Below, piece by piece: positions 33,342-43,569 of a stretch of 64,000 bases of DNA (positions are counted from its first letter, which is position 1; each line of letters starts with the position of its first letter). The notes beneath the pieces were generated by a model. The model was not told the DNA's origin and searched no databases. It worked only from the letters and a program-made list of their open reading frames with translations. Source of the DNA: Leptoclinus maculatus (Eukaryota > Chordata > Actinopteri > Perciformes > Stichaeidae). Made by a program: the position numbers and the translations under genes. The stretch lies in assembly GCA_032191485.1 (NCBI GenBank), contig JAVDOI010000077.1, positions 21,001-85,000 on the forward strand. Direction: 5' to 3'.

Positions 33342-36300
33342 ATGTCCCCAATTGATGATGTTGACCGTGAATCTGTTTACTCTCAATTCTGTGCCTCAAC
33401 AGATTGCGAATCCACAGTGATATTCCAGAACACACAGAGACTGGCTGCAACAGATGACCTTTTCTACACTGGTGTGACAATCCAAGATGCTCTGGAGCTG
33501 CGTGCCATGCTAGACAGCGGCTCGATGGCCTGTTCTCTGAGTTCACGTGTGCTTCCTTTACTGGAAAAGGCCAATATTGTTTCTCCTGATTCTATCTCTC
33601 CCACATCGGTTGTTCTGATTGGATGTGGAGGGTTGAGGACGTGCCCCGTCGGAGTGTGTGAGCTTCAGATGAAAGTGTTTGACTGTCTCATCTCGGTTCC
33701 CACACTCATTGTGGATGGTCAAAGCGATGACTTGATTCTTGGAAGCAACGTCATAAAACATCTAATTCGGGCGCTGAAGACTTCTGGAGATTTCTGGGAG
33801 AAAGTGTCACTTTCAGATCAAGCGTCAAGTGATGCAGAGGCCCTGATGCAACTGTTGGCCACTGTGGAGAAATGGAGGGGCGGTGAGACTCCTAACAAGG
33901 TGGGCACTGTTAAACTTAAACATGCTGTGACCCTGGAGCCCTTGAAAGAACATTTGGTGTGGGGTCGTCTGCCTAGCCATAAGTGCCTCTCGGCTGGCAG
34001 CACAGTCATTGTGGAGCCAAGTAATTCACGTACAGTACCAAAAACAGTTATGGTGGGACGGATTGTGACGCCATTGTGGGGAGATGGATGGATTCCAGTG
34101 AGAGTCATTAACCCTTCCAATAAGCCAGTGACTTTGAGACGCAACTGCAAGATTGCTGACGTGTTCCCCTGTGTGGCACTTGAGGACTTTGACACTGACT
34201 ACTTGTATGTAAAAGACCAAACTGACGACGTGAAATGCAATGTGACTAAGATTGTTGACCAAGCTGACACCGGCAGTGAGAAGAGCCTGACTGTTGATTC
34301 AGAGCATTCTACACACGGATCTGGCAGCTCTGTGCTCCACGACTTAGGACTGCAGGACATTGACGTTGACTCAAGTGACCTGTCCCCATTCTGGAAGGTG
34401 AAGCTGGTTGATCTGTTGGCCAAGTATGAGTCCATCTTTTCCCGTCACAATTTGGACTGTGGAAAGGCCAAAGACTTTGTCCACCGGATTCGACTGAGTG
34501 ATAGCAGACCCTTCAGACTGCCTTATCGTCGCCTGTCTCCTTCACACTATGAGAAGTTGAGAATGGCTTTGAATGAAATGGAGGAACAGGAGATCATAAG
34601 GAAGTCTTCAAGTGAGTACGCATCACCGCTTGTTCTTGTTTGGAAAAAGAACGGAGATCTGCGGCTTTGCACAGACTTTCGTTGGCTGAACGCACGCACT
34701 GTGAAGGATGCGCATCCCTTGCCACACCAGGCAGATGCTTTGGCTGCTCTTGGGGGGAACGCTTTCTTCTCAACCATGGACTTGACCTCTGGATACTATA
34801 ATGTGGAGGTCCATGAGGAGGATAAGAAGTTCACCGCATTCACGTCTCCTTTTGGACTGTACGAGTACAACAGGCTTCCGCAGGGATTGTGCAACAGCCC
34901 AGCCACGTTCATGAGGATGATGATGGCCATCTTCGGTGATCAAAACTTCTTGAGCCTCTTGTGTTACCTGGATGACATCCTTGTCTTTGCTCCCAACGAA
35001 CAGTTAGCTTTGCAGAGGCTGGAAATGGTGTTTGAGAAGCTAAAGGCGCACAACCTGAAGCTAGCTCCAAAGAAGTGCCACTTCATGCGACCGTCTGTGA
35101 AGTTCCTGGGGCATATTGTGAGTAAGGATGGCATCTCCACTGACCCAGAGAAGGTCAAGGCCATCGTTGATCTGAGTGAGAAAGATTTGATGGATGAGAG
35201 CACCAACATTCCCTCTCCATCCAAAATAAGATCGTTCCTTGGTATGGTTGGTTTTTACCAAAAGTTCTTCGAAGGATACTCGAGTATCAGCAAGCCTCTC
35301 TTTGCCTTGACATCTGGCGTGAAGAAGCCACGATATGCCAAGGGTAAAAAGAGCTCACATGTGGCTAGGAAGTTAACTTTGGCTGACTGGACCCCCGAAT
35401 GCAGTGGCGCTTTCAATACGCTGAAAAAGGCTCTGCTGGATAATGCTACCTTAGCTCATCCAGACTTCAGTGTGCCTTTCCTGCTGTCTGTTGATGCCTC
35501 ATCCAATGGCCTTGGTGCAGTGTTGTCTCAACTGGCTGAGGGCGATGACGTTGCACGACCAGTGGCATTCGCCAGCAAATCTCTCAACTACGCCCAGTCA
35601 CGCTATCCAGCTCACAGGCTAGAGTTTCTAGCGCTCAAATGGGCTGTTTGTGATAAGTTCAGCCACTGGTTGAAAGGTCACACATTCACTGCATGGACTG
35701 ACAACAACCCACTGACCTACATTCTCAGTAAGCCGAAGCTTGATGCCTGCGAGCAGAGATGGGTGGCTAAGCTTGCTCCATATGACTTTCAGATCAAGTA
35801 CATTCCCGGACCTAAGAATGTGGTCGCTGATGCCCTCAGCCGCGAGCCTTTTGTACAGCCAAGCTTGCTGCATCGCCTGACAAGAGTCCCCTACGGCGCA
35901 CTACTACAGGAAGCAAGCGCCTTGATTTGTGACCGGGTGCAGGATGCTTTTCGTCAGTCCTGTGACCCTTCAGCCATGTTGCAGATGCATCATCACCCCA
36001 CTGTGGACTCCAAGGATCCAGAGGGACTATCCCAAGATACCTGCATCTCCCCGCAGGCAGTGTCTGCTGTGCTGGAGCAGTCTTTGGACCAAGAGCGCTT
36101 ACCACACCAAGCCTTCCTCTTGCCGCAACTTGTTCAGTCTATTCAACCAGGTGAGCTGTCTGATGTCCGGCCTCTGCCTAGAGATAAGCTGATGGCTATG
36201 CAGCGCGCAGACCCCTGTTTGAGTCGAGTGCTTCACTTTGTGGAACGTCAGAGGCGCCCATCAAGACGAGAGCGTGCAGACGAGCCGGTTGAGGCTCTGC

Positions 36301-37961
36301 GGCTCCTCAGACATTGGGAAAAACTCACCATGAACACAGGTGTCCTGTATCGTGTTTCCAAAGATGCTGTTACAAAGAGGAAAACCTACCAGTATGTTGT
36401 ACCCGCTGCGCTGAAAGAGAAGGTTCTCAAAGGTGTCCATGATGAGGCAGGTCACCAAGGCCAGAGACGAACATTCTATCTGACTAGGCAAAGGTTCTAC
36501 TGGCAAGGAATGGAGAAAGACGTGGTACAGTATGTGCGATGCTGTCGTCGCTGTGTGTTCAGCAAGTCTCCCGAGCCTGAGGCCAGAGCACCGCTTGAGA
36601 GCGTTACAACTTCCAGACCCCTTGAGCTGGTTTGTGTGGACTTTTGGTCTGCTGAGGACTCTTCCAACAGGTCCCTTGATGTGCTTGTGGTTACTGACCA
36701 TTTTACTAAGCTGGCCCAGGCCTACCTCTGTCCCAACCAGTCGGCTAAGGTTGTCGCTCAACAACTCTGGAACAACTTTTTCTGTGTGTATGGCTTTCCT
36801 GAACGTGTACACTCAGATCAAGGAGCTAACTTTGAGAGCAGTCTGATTGAGGAGATGCTCCTAGTTGCTGGTGTTGAAAAATCTCATACAACACCTTACC
36901 ACCCCATGGGCAACGGAGCTGTTGAGAGGTTCAATCGCACGCTTGGAAATATGATCAGAGCGCTCCCACCAAGGGCCAAGCACCGATGGCCACAGCAGCT
37001 GAAATCTCTCACCTTCTCCTACAACTCGACAGTGCATGAGACCACAGGCTTTGCCCCATTCCAACTGATGTTTGGCAGGACCCCTAGGCTGCCTGTTGAC
37101 TTGATGTTTGACTCTGTCCTTTTGGATGATCAAGTGGTGGATTATGATGCATATGTGCAGTGTCTCCAGCGGGATTTGGCAGAAGCTATGAAAGTTGCTC
37201 AGTTATCCACCACAAAGCAGCAGCAGAGGCAGACTGACCTTTACAACAGGAGGCTTAAAGGTGCCCCTGTGGATGTTGGCGACAGAGTCCTGTTAGCTAA
37301 CAAAGGCGAACGAGGAAAAAGGAAACTAGCTGACCGATGGGAGAAACACCTCTACACTGTTGTGGCAAAACAAGAGAACACGCATACCTTCAGGATCAGG
37401 AACTGTGCCACAGGCCAGGAGAAAGTGGTCCACAGGAATCTTATCATGCCTGTGAACTTCCTGCCTCTACCGACTGAGTCTGAAAATGGTGGTTCTTGTG
37501 GCAGTGATCTGGCCACTGGGGCTACGGACGACTCCCTGCAGGGTGATGATGTGGACTCTGTTGCACTGCCTTCCTGTGCACCTGAGGACAGGACTGTGTC
37601 ATGGGTCTCTAGACTTCCAGCCTCCACTGGAGATCAGCTGACTGCTTTAGTGGATGTTCCTGTTGTTGAGGACTTGGAAGAGACTGATGAGAGACCAGGC
37701 CAAATTGGTTCTTGTGACCTGCCTGTTGACATGGACTGTCCTGCTGACCTGACTGACTCTCGACCTGTTACTTCTGTGCCTTCGCTTGTCACGCAGCCTT
37801 CTGACGTAGGTTCTCTTGTCGGATCAGGTGCAGAGTGTACTCGACCTGACACCGCTTGCAGTGAGGAGACACTAGGAGTAAGAACTAGGTGTGGTAGGGC
37901 TGTTAGACCTGTTTTGAGGCTTATTCAGCAAATGCACCAGAAGGTTCTTGCAGGGTTCTAA
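33342..37961 (+). CDS. pol: gypsy Pol polyprotein (protease, RT, RNase H, integrase)
   Basis: 1539 codons from the first ATG; the frame is open from 33255, so translation may enter by -1 frameshift. Domains in order: aspartic protease (D58-S59-G60, then LILGSN); reverse transcriptase (DLTSGYYNVEV, LPQGLCNSPATF, active site YLDD with D544-D545); RNase H (D718 in VDASSNGLGAVL, then TDNNPL); integrase zinc domain (HDEAGHQG, then CCRRC at about residues 1025-1070); and integrase core D1100, D1159, E1195, a perfect D-D-35-E. A DVGDRVLL and VVHRNLIMPV module follows, then a 120-residue acidic, Ser/Thr-rich tail of unknown role. All catalytic residues are present and there are no stops, so it looks competent. 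It belongs to the Ty3/gypsy lineage; I did not assign a family. Confidence 0.95.
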   Translation: MSPIDDVDRESVYSQFCASTDCESTVIFQNTQRLAATDDLFYTGVTIQDALELRAMLDSGSMACSLSSRVLPLLEKANIVSPDSISPTSVVLIGCGGLRTCPVGVCELQMKVFDCLISVPTLIVDGQSDDLILGSNVIKHLIRALKTSGDFWEKVSLSDQASSDAEALMQLLATVEKWRGGETPNKVGTVKLKHAVTLEPLKEHLVWGRLPSHKCLSAGSTVIVEPSNSRTVPKTVMVGRIVTPLWGDGWIPVRVINPSNKPVTLRRNCKIADVFPCVALEDFDTDYLYVKDQTDDVKCNVTKIVDQADTGSEKSLTVDSEHSTHGSGSSVLHDLGLQDIDVDSSDLSPFWKVKLVDLLAKYESIFSRHNLDCGKAKDFVHRIRLSDSRPFRLPYRRLSPSHYEKLRMALNEMEEQEIIRKSSSEYASPLVLVWKKNGDLRLCTDFRWLNARTVKDAHPLPHQADALAALGGNAFFSTMDLTSGYYNVEVHEEDKKFTAFTSPFGLYEYNRLPQGLCNSPATFMRMMMAIFGDQNFLSLLCYLDDILVFAPNEQLALQRLEMVFEKLKAHNLKLAPKKCHFMRPSVKFLGHIVSKDGISTDPEKVKAIVDLSEKDLMDESTNIPSPSKIRSFLGMVGFYQKFFEGYSSISKPLFALTSGVKKPRYAKGKKSSHVARKLTLADWTPECSGAFNTLKKALLDNATLAHPDFSVPFLLSVDASSNGLGAVLSQLAEGDDVARPVAFASKSLNYAQSRYPAHRLEFLALKWAVCDKFSHWLKGHTFTAWTDNNPLTYILSKPKLDACEQRWVAKLAPYDFQIKYIPGPKNVVADALSREPFVQPSLLHRLTRVPYGALLQEASALICDRVQDAFRQSCDPSAMLQMHHHPTVDSKDPEGLSQDTCISPQAVSAVLEQSLDQERLPHQAFLLPQLVQSIQPGELSDVRPLPRDKLMAMQRADPCLSRVLHFVERQRRPSRRERADEPVEALRLLRHWEKLTMNTGVLYRVSKDAVTKRKTYQYVVPAALKEKVLKGVHDEAGHQGQRRTFYLTRQRFYWQGMEKDVVQYVRCCRRCVFSKSPEPEARAPLESVTTSRPLELVCVDFWSAEDSSNRSLDVLVVTDHFTKLAQAYLCPNQSAKVVAQQLWNNFFCVYGFPERVHSDQGANFESSLIEEMLLVAGVEKSHTTPYHPMGNGAVERFNRTLGNMIRALPPRAKHRWPQQLKSLTFSYNSTVHETTGFAPFQLMFGRTPRLPVDLMFDSVLLDDQVVDYDAYVQCLQRDLAEAMKVAQLSTTKQQQRQTDLYNRRLKGAPVDVGDRVLLANKGERGKRKLADRWEKHLYTVVAKQENTHTFRIRNCATGQEKVVHRNLIMPVNFLPLPTESENGGSCGSDLATGATDDSLQGDDVDSVALPSCAPEDRTVSWVSRLPASTGDQLTALVDVPVVEDLEETDERPGQIGSCDLPVDMDCPADLTDSRPVTSVPSLVTQPSDVGSLVGSGAECTRPDTACSEETLGVRTRCGRAVRPVLRLIQQMHQKVLAGF

Positions 37962-38390
37962 TGTTTTCTGTTCTGTGGTTTAATGTACTTGGTGGAGGTG
38001 ACATTTTCTTCGCCTCTTTTTCTGATGGTATTAGAACCTGTGAGACCACTGGTAGTGTGTAACTCTGGATAGGTTGTGAGTGTACTGTATTTAATGTATT
38101 TATTATGTGATATCTGGTGACTTAACATGTAGATGGGCATGTTTTCCTATGGGTGCTGAAAGGACTTGCTACCCTTTCTCATTCTAATTCTTCAGGAATA
38201 GTCATTGACTGGACTACTTGGTATCCATATTCTGAACAGTACTGTACATTTTTCTCTCAATTTTTGTTTTTAAATGGTCAATCTTACCTGGTATGTTCCT
38301 GTTTGGTGGTGTTCTCATGGCATTTGTCAAGTATTTTTGTTGAGTTTTGTATTTATTTATTTTTTTGGTTGGATGAGCAAGTGGAGATCA
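37962..38390. other. 3' untranslated region of the gypsy element
   Basis: No env-like gene. The 104-codon frame 38153-38467 runs into the LTR and has no recognisable signal or fusion motif. Confidence 0.7.
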
Positions 38391-38401
38391 GTAGGGGGGA
38401 A
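38391..38401 (+). promoter_or_regulatory. polypurine tract
   Basis: GTAGGGGGGAA lies immediately before the 3' LTR, where plus-strand synthesis would be primed. Confidence 0.8.
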
Positions 38402-38975
38402 TGTAACAGAGTTAATGATTCCACTTGCCATCACTGGCCATTATTTGCCAGTTACTGTATTATTTAAGTTATTACCAATCCATATCATTTTCATATTATT
38501 TCCTCTATTCCTGTAAATATCATTTAAAACGTATTAGTTATCACGGAGACAAGTGTGTTGTGTGTTGTGTGTAACATTAGCGCCCTCTGCTGGCCGCCGG
38601 CGGACTTTAGCGCGCGCGCGCCGCTTTCTTTAACCAGTCTGAAGAAAGCTGTCTCTGTGGTAGGTTGATCTGAGACGAGCTCCGCTGTGATATCTGTATA
38701 ATTTCCTTTTTGTATATTGAACTGAAATGTCGTTTTATTTACATGTAAAACCAGTCTGAAGAAAGCTGTCTCTGTGAAAGCTGTCTCTGAGTCTGAAGAA
38801 AGCTGTCTCTGTGAAAGCTGTCTCTGGGAAAGCTGTCTCTGTGCTGTCTCTGGGAAAGCTGTCTCTGTGGCTGTCTCTGTGAGCTGTGAATAAACGTCTG
38901 GTTGGATCCATAAAGTCATCAAGTGTGCCTGATTTGAAACACAACGCGAAAGAGAGAGAGTACACAACTGCTACA
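38402..38975 (+). repeat. 3' LTR of the gypsy element (574 bp)
   Basis: Same length as the 5' LTR, and no difference was found on visual comparison. The 147-codon - strand frame inside each LTR is identical between the two. Confidence 0.95.
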
Positions 38976-38979
38976 TCAC

Positions 38980-40108
38980 CTCTCCATTGTCTTGTGGTGT
39001 ACCACAGGGCTCGGTTCTGGGGCCTCTGTTATTTTCCCTTTACTTGTTACCTTTGGGACCGATTATAAAAAGTTACAATGTGTCCTATCATTTATATGCT
39101 GATGACATCCAACTCCATCTGTCATTAAAACCCAGCGAGGCCTTCACAGTAACTAGGCTCCTGGACTGTGTCAATGATATCAGAGACTGGACGGCAGAAA
39201 GCTGCTTACAACTTAACGACACCAAGATGGAGGTTCTGGTTATTGCACCAGATGAGTTTTGTCCCTATGATCAAGCAGAGTATTGGTCCACTCTCCTCTG
39301 CTGCCCATTGCAACCTGTGTAATCTAGGGGTTATCTTTGATCGATCCATGTCGTTTGACCTCCATGTTAAGCAGCTGTCCAGATCCTGTTTCTTCCACCT
39401 AAGAAGTATCAGTAAACTGAGATCTGTAGTATCAACAGCTGAACTAGAGATGATCATACACGCCTTTATCTCTTCACGCATCGACTACTGTAACACTCTT
39501 TTCTCCTCACTCAGTGTATCTGCTCTTAACCGTTTGCAGGTCATCCAAAACGCTGCCGCCAGATTACTCACCAGGACAAATCGACGGTCTCACATCCCCC
39601 CCGTACTCAGATCTCTTCACTGGCTCCCTGTAGCATTTAGGATCCACTTTAAACTACTCACTCTGTTACAGAGCACTACACGGTCAGACTCCTACATATG
39701 TAGCTGATCTACTTCACCCTTATTCACCCGCCTGCTCCCTCAGGTCAAACGTTTCAGGTCTTCTGTCTGTCCCACCCACTCGCCTTAAGACCCGTGGTGA
39801 CCGAGCCTTTGAGGCAGTAGCACCAAGGTTGTGGAATGCTCTGCCTGCACCCCTACGCTTTGGAGATTCTGTGAACACATTCAGAAATCAGCTCAAAACT
39901 CACCTCTTTAGACTGGCGTTTGGGTAAAACCCATGTCTTAGACCTGCTTTTAAACCATGTTTTAATTTTGTATTTTCTGTGTGTATGTAAATGATTGGCC
40001 CTTTGGTCACATTGTGTTTATTATGTTTGTAATTCTGCCCTGTTAAGCACTTTGTGACTTATGTCTGTGAAAAGCGCTTTATAAATACATTTTACTTACT
40101 TACTTACA
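38980..40108 (+). mobile_element. LINE beta, unit C copy, right part
   Basis: Continues the RT from TSPLSCGVPQGSVLGP through YADDIQLHL to the C terminus, 3' UTR and (ACTT)n tail. It shares with unit B, not A, the SYNVSYH and VIAPDEFCPYD readings, so exchange between units has also affected this part. Confidence 0.88.
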
Positions 40109-40989
40109 ATCAGTGCTCTAATGGACTGTTTTTAATGCTTGTCAATGATTTACACCACTGTCATCTAGAGGTGCTTTCAGTAAGGAAAAGAGAACAGTTA
40201 TTACACCCTGACTATGTAAGGCCCTCCCATGATTCACTTTCCTAGTGTGGTTAAGTGTGGCGATCACCCGGTGCCGTCTGGCAGATGGTACCGCAGCACC
40301 AGGCTCAGGGACGGTTTCATAGAAACCTCACACACTGTTCCTTTAAGGATTTTAATTCTGAGGTTGAGTAAAAATGTTCAAGTGACAAATCTATTTGTGA
40401 TTCAAGCTCAATCTCTTAATGCTGATGATTAAAGTAGAGATGTTCCCATACCTGATCTCTCCTATAGGCTGATAGCACACTGAACACATCATGATGTCAT
40501 CATAATTTACCTTTACCCAAAACTCATCTTTACTGAATAGAGCTTGAACGCATCATAATGTAACTCAATGCATCAGTTAGCAGTTAGCTCCATTATTTAG
40601 CCAAGCAGGACTGTGCTGCCCACCAGCTGCTAACAACATACGTTCAACACATATTTGTTGTTCACAGAAAAAAGCATTATCAGGGAAAAATGAGTGTGCA
40701 CGAGAGTGTTAAACTACAGCTGTGTAAGGCCCCATCAGGGACCAGGTCTACACCAAACCCACAGCATCATCAAGGCACACAGAAAATCTGTTTTGGTTAC
40801 GCAGAGCTTTTCCTCTGGTGTTTGTACTCCTGTGAATTAGTCACTGGACTCATGATTTGTGTTATCAATATAACAATATAAGAAATACAATCAACCACTC
40901 AACATTATTTCAGTTCATCAAATCCCACATTAATCAGTGACAACAAGTGTTACCACTTTGAATAAATATTTACTGACTTGTTATTTCAT
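40109..40989. other. spacer, unit C copy
   Basis: Third copy of the 0.88 kb spacer (see 17,607-18,488). No gene credited. Confidence 0.7.
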
Positions 40990-41946
40990 CTACATTGTAT
41001 CTTTGTAACAGGTCAACATTTTATAACAGAGGATACGTTTACATGTATTTCGTATCTTAGACATTTGCAATCCGAACATGATAGGATTCAAAAGTGGTTG
41101 TATGATGAGAAAATACAGTGAGAGGATGATACGCAGCACTCTGGGTACACTGGTCATATCAAATCTACTCTGAACTATTTCAAAGCAGCAGCCAAAAGAA
41201 AAGTTGAGCAGAGAAGCGAGGTGAGGTGTGCAGGTACTGACAGCTTTCTGTCTGGTCTGTTTACAACCAGAGAAACAAACTCTAAGAATTTTCATGTAAG
41301 AGAAAAGGATTGGAAGCAGAGGGACTGAAATAGAGAGAACAATACCAAACAATCCATAAATGTTATTGACTTCAGTGTCAGAACACGCCAACTTAACAAC
41401 AAGGTAGTTACGGCAATACAAACTGTTTATGATGTTTCCACAAAATGTCAAACGGATGTTTAAGGATAAAGTAATTAAGAATTTCACAAAAGAATAAAAC
41501 CATAATACAGCGATAAAGATAACTGCCTTATTAAACGTCATACGTGTGTTATATTGTAGAGGATAACAGATAGCAAGATATCTGTCATAAGACATGACGG
41601 CTAAATTGCAAATCTCTATATTTACAAACGTGTACAAACAGAAAATCTGCAGGAAACAAAGTGGAGCAGAAACAGTGTGAATGTCAGAGAGGATCTGAAC
41701 CAGAAGGAATGGAAACAACCCTGTACTACCAAACAGTTCATTTACAAACAGGCTGCAGAGAAAAAGGTACATAGGTTCATGTAAGCTTCTGTTCATACAG
41801 ATAACCACAATGAGAGAAATGTTGACAATAACTATAACAATGTATAACATTGCAGTTAACATAAAGTACAAGTACTTCACATTTCCTACACGCACATAAG
41901 CTCCAAGAATGAAGTAAGATGAAGTTGATGAAGTTGAATTCAACAT
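40990..41946 (-). CDS. olfactory receptor, array copy 4 (unit D)
   Basis: Intact 318-aa odorant receptor with the family motifs LHEPMY, MSYDRYLAICYP, KAVSTCTPHL and NPIMFGL. Private changes include serine for leucine near the N terminus (MLNSTSSTSSYF) and TFVNIEICNL at TM3. It combines readings of different siblings: TFV in TM3, SYMKIL after TM5 and SLYFLIIQ in TM7 agree with copy 1, while FVKFLIT after TM4 and KILRVCF agree with copy 3. That mixture is best explained by conversion or unequal exchange. No stops or frameshifts. It is the last OR before the unrelated DNA that leads to abcg1. Confidence 0.95.
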   Translation of the reverse strand: MLNSTSSTSSYFILGAYVRVGNVKYLYFMLTAMLYIVIVIVNISLIVVICMNRSLHEPMYLFLCSLFVNELFGSTGLFPFLLVQILSDIHTVSAPLCFLQIFCLYTFVNIEICNLAVMSYDRYLAICYPLQYNTRMTFNKAVIFIAVLWFYSFVKFLITLSLNIRLTFCGNIINSLYCRNYLVVKLACSDTEVNNIYGLFGIVLSISVPLLPILFSYMKILRVCFSGCKQTRQKAVSTCTPHLASLLNFSFGCCFEIVQSRFDMTSVPRVLRIILSLYFLIIQPLLNPIMFGLQMSKIRNTCKRILCYKMLTCYKDTM

Positions 41947-42584
41947 TCTTTATGGCACAAAAAGTATCTGTAAATGAACCAGGATCACATCACACAGGGT
42001 TCACCTGTTGTGCTGCAGACTGCTGCAGTCACTTCCATCGGCTGCAGACACCTTTGTACCTTTGAGGTGAAGAATCTAACAGGCCAGTAACACTTTTTTA
42101 TCAGGTCCCACACCAGCCTATCAGATCACATTCAGTCCCAACGGTGTCATCCACACCCTGACGTAATTCCTAGTCCTCTCCACCTCGTCACCGTCAGTCC
42201 TTGTTGCTGTAGTAACCTACATCCCGTCATCCCCAACTTCCCATCAGCCGTACTGAAGTCACATTGTCCTCACCCATGTCCCGTTGTTTTCAGCAATGTC
42301 TCGTCGTCATGTATGTACTTGTCACCTACGTCCCATCGTCATTTTGTGGTTGTAACCTTTGTCCGATCATCACCATAACCTTTGTCCCATGGTCACGGTC
42401 AAGAACATCCCATCGTCATCGTCCCGTCATCGTCGGCATGTTGTTGTCATCATCTGCATCCGGTTGTCATCCTGTCTTCCTCTACTACGTAAAATCGTAA
42501 TTATGTCGTTGTAACCTTTTTCCGTTGCCGCCATAACCTTTGTCCCAATCGTCATGGTCAGGAACATCCCATTGTCATCATCCG

Positions 42585-42665
42585 CTCATCGTCCGGTCAT
42601 CGTCCCGTCATCGTCCCGTCATCGTCCCGTCATCGTCCCGTCATCGTCCCTTCATCGTGCCGTAT
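42585..42665 (+). repeat. 11-bp minisatellite (CCGTCATCGTC)n, unit D
   Basis: A short array of about six or seven units at the position homologous to the arrays in A and B. Confidence 0.9.
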
Positions 42666-43407
42666 GTCTGTCGTCGCCATAACCTTTGTCCCATCTTCAT
42701 TGTCAAGAACATCCCATTGTCATTGTCATTGTCATCGTCTCGTCACCGTCCCTTCATCGTCTCATTGCCATCCCATCACCATCCTGTCGTTGTCACCTAC
42801 GTCTCGTCCTCTTCCCCTACGTCTCGTCCTCGTCACCTTCCTACTTGTCACCTACGTCCCATCGTCATGTTGTTGTCATCATCTGCGTCCGGTTGTCATC
42901 CTGTTTTCCTCTACTACGTCTCATCGTCATCTTTTTGTTGTAACCTTTGTCCGTCGTCGCCATAACCTTTGTCCCATCGTCATCCCCTACGTCCCGTCAT
43001 CGTCCAGGCGTCGTCCCATCATCATCATGTCGTTGTCACCTCCTTTGTCCCTTCATTGTCACTTACGTCCTGTCGTTGTCAAATAAGTCCCATCGTCATC
43101 CTCTACTTTACTTCCCCCCTTTTGTCTCTGGTAGTGTGAACATAGCATAACAATACTTGATATCGGACGATACCCAAAGCTCAGATTTCAGTATCGGGAC
43201 TGATAAAAGTCAGATTTGTGCATCTCTAGTTTCAAACCTGTAATTTTGGTTCAGATCAAACAGAAAAGGCCTAAAGCCGAGACCAAATGAGGTAGATGAG
43301 AAGGGAGCTTAAGAGTGTAACGTAACGTCACTGATTCTAGAAAGTCTTTATGTTTTCAAATGGTAAATGGACTGTACTTGTATTTCTCTTTTAGGACTCT
43401 AACTATT

Positions 43408-43569
43408 CATTCATACCCATTCATACACCGCAGGCACAGCTTACAGGAGCAATTTGGGGCAATTTGCCCAAGGACATCAACATGGACTAGCGAAGCCGGG
43501 GATGGAAACCGTCCATCCTCTGATTGAAGGACGACCCGCTCTACCACTGAGCCATAGGCGACCCCAGCA
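43408..43569 (-). repeat. tRNA-derived SINE, unit D copy
   Basis: Duplicate of the SINE at 21,124-21,285, carried along with the segmental duplication. Confidence 0.75.

Larger units (their letters stand above)
30988..38979 (+). mobile_element. Ty3/gypsy LTR retrotransposon, complete
   Basis: Full-length element from 30992 to 38975 (7984 bp), flanked by a TCAC target duplication (30988-30991 and 38976-38979) inside the RT region of LINE beta. The uninterrupted sites in units A and B read TATGTCACCTCTCC. It has two 574-bp LTRs, a primer-binding site, gag, pol in the order protease-RT-RNase H-integrase (the gypsy order), and a polypurine tract. There is no env-like frame between pol and the 3' LTR. 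gag and pol are both open, and the LTRs look identical by eye, so it inserted recently and could be mobile. Confidence 0.95.
28169..40989. repeat. tandem segmental duplication, unit C (12.82 kb with gypsy insertion)
   Basis: Same order as unit A, with the identical two deletion junctions including the GCCAA filler at 30317-30321. The 11-bp minisatellite is absent. Removing the 7984-bp gypsy element and its 4-bp target copy leaves 4.83 kb, against 5.39 kb for A. Minisatellite length accounts for the difference. Confidence 0.9.

Noticed and set aside
37962..38467. Possible envelope gene after pol
   Set aside because: Only a short frame running into the LTR, with no signal peptide, cleavage site or transmembrane pattern. 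The element is a gypsy retrotransposon without env.
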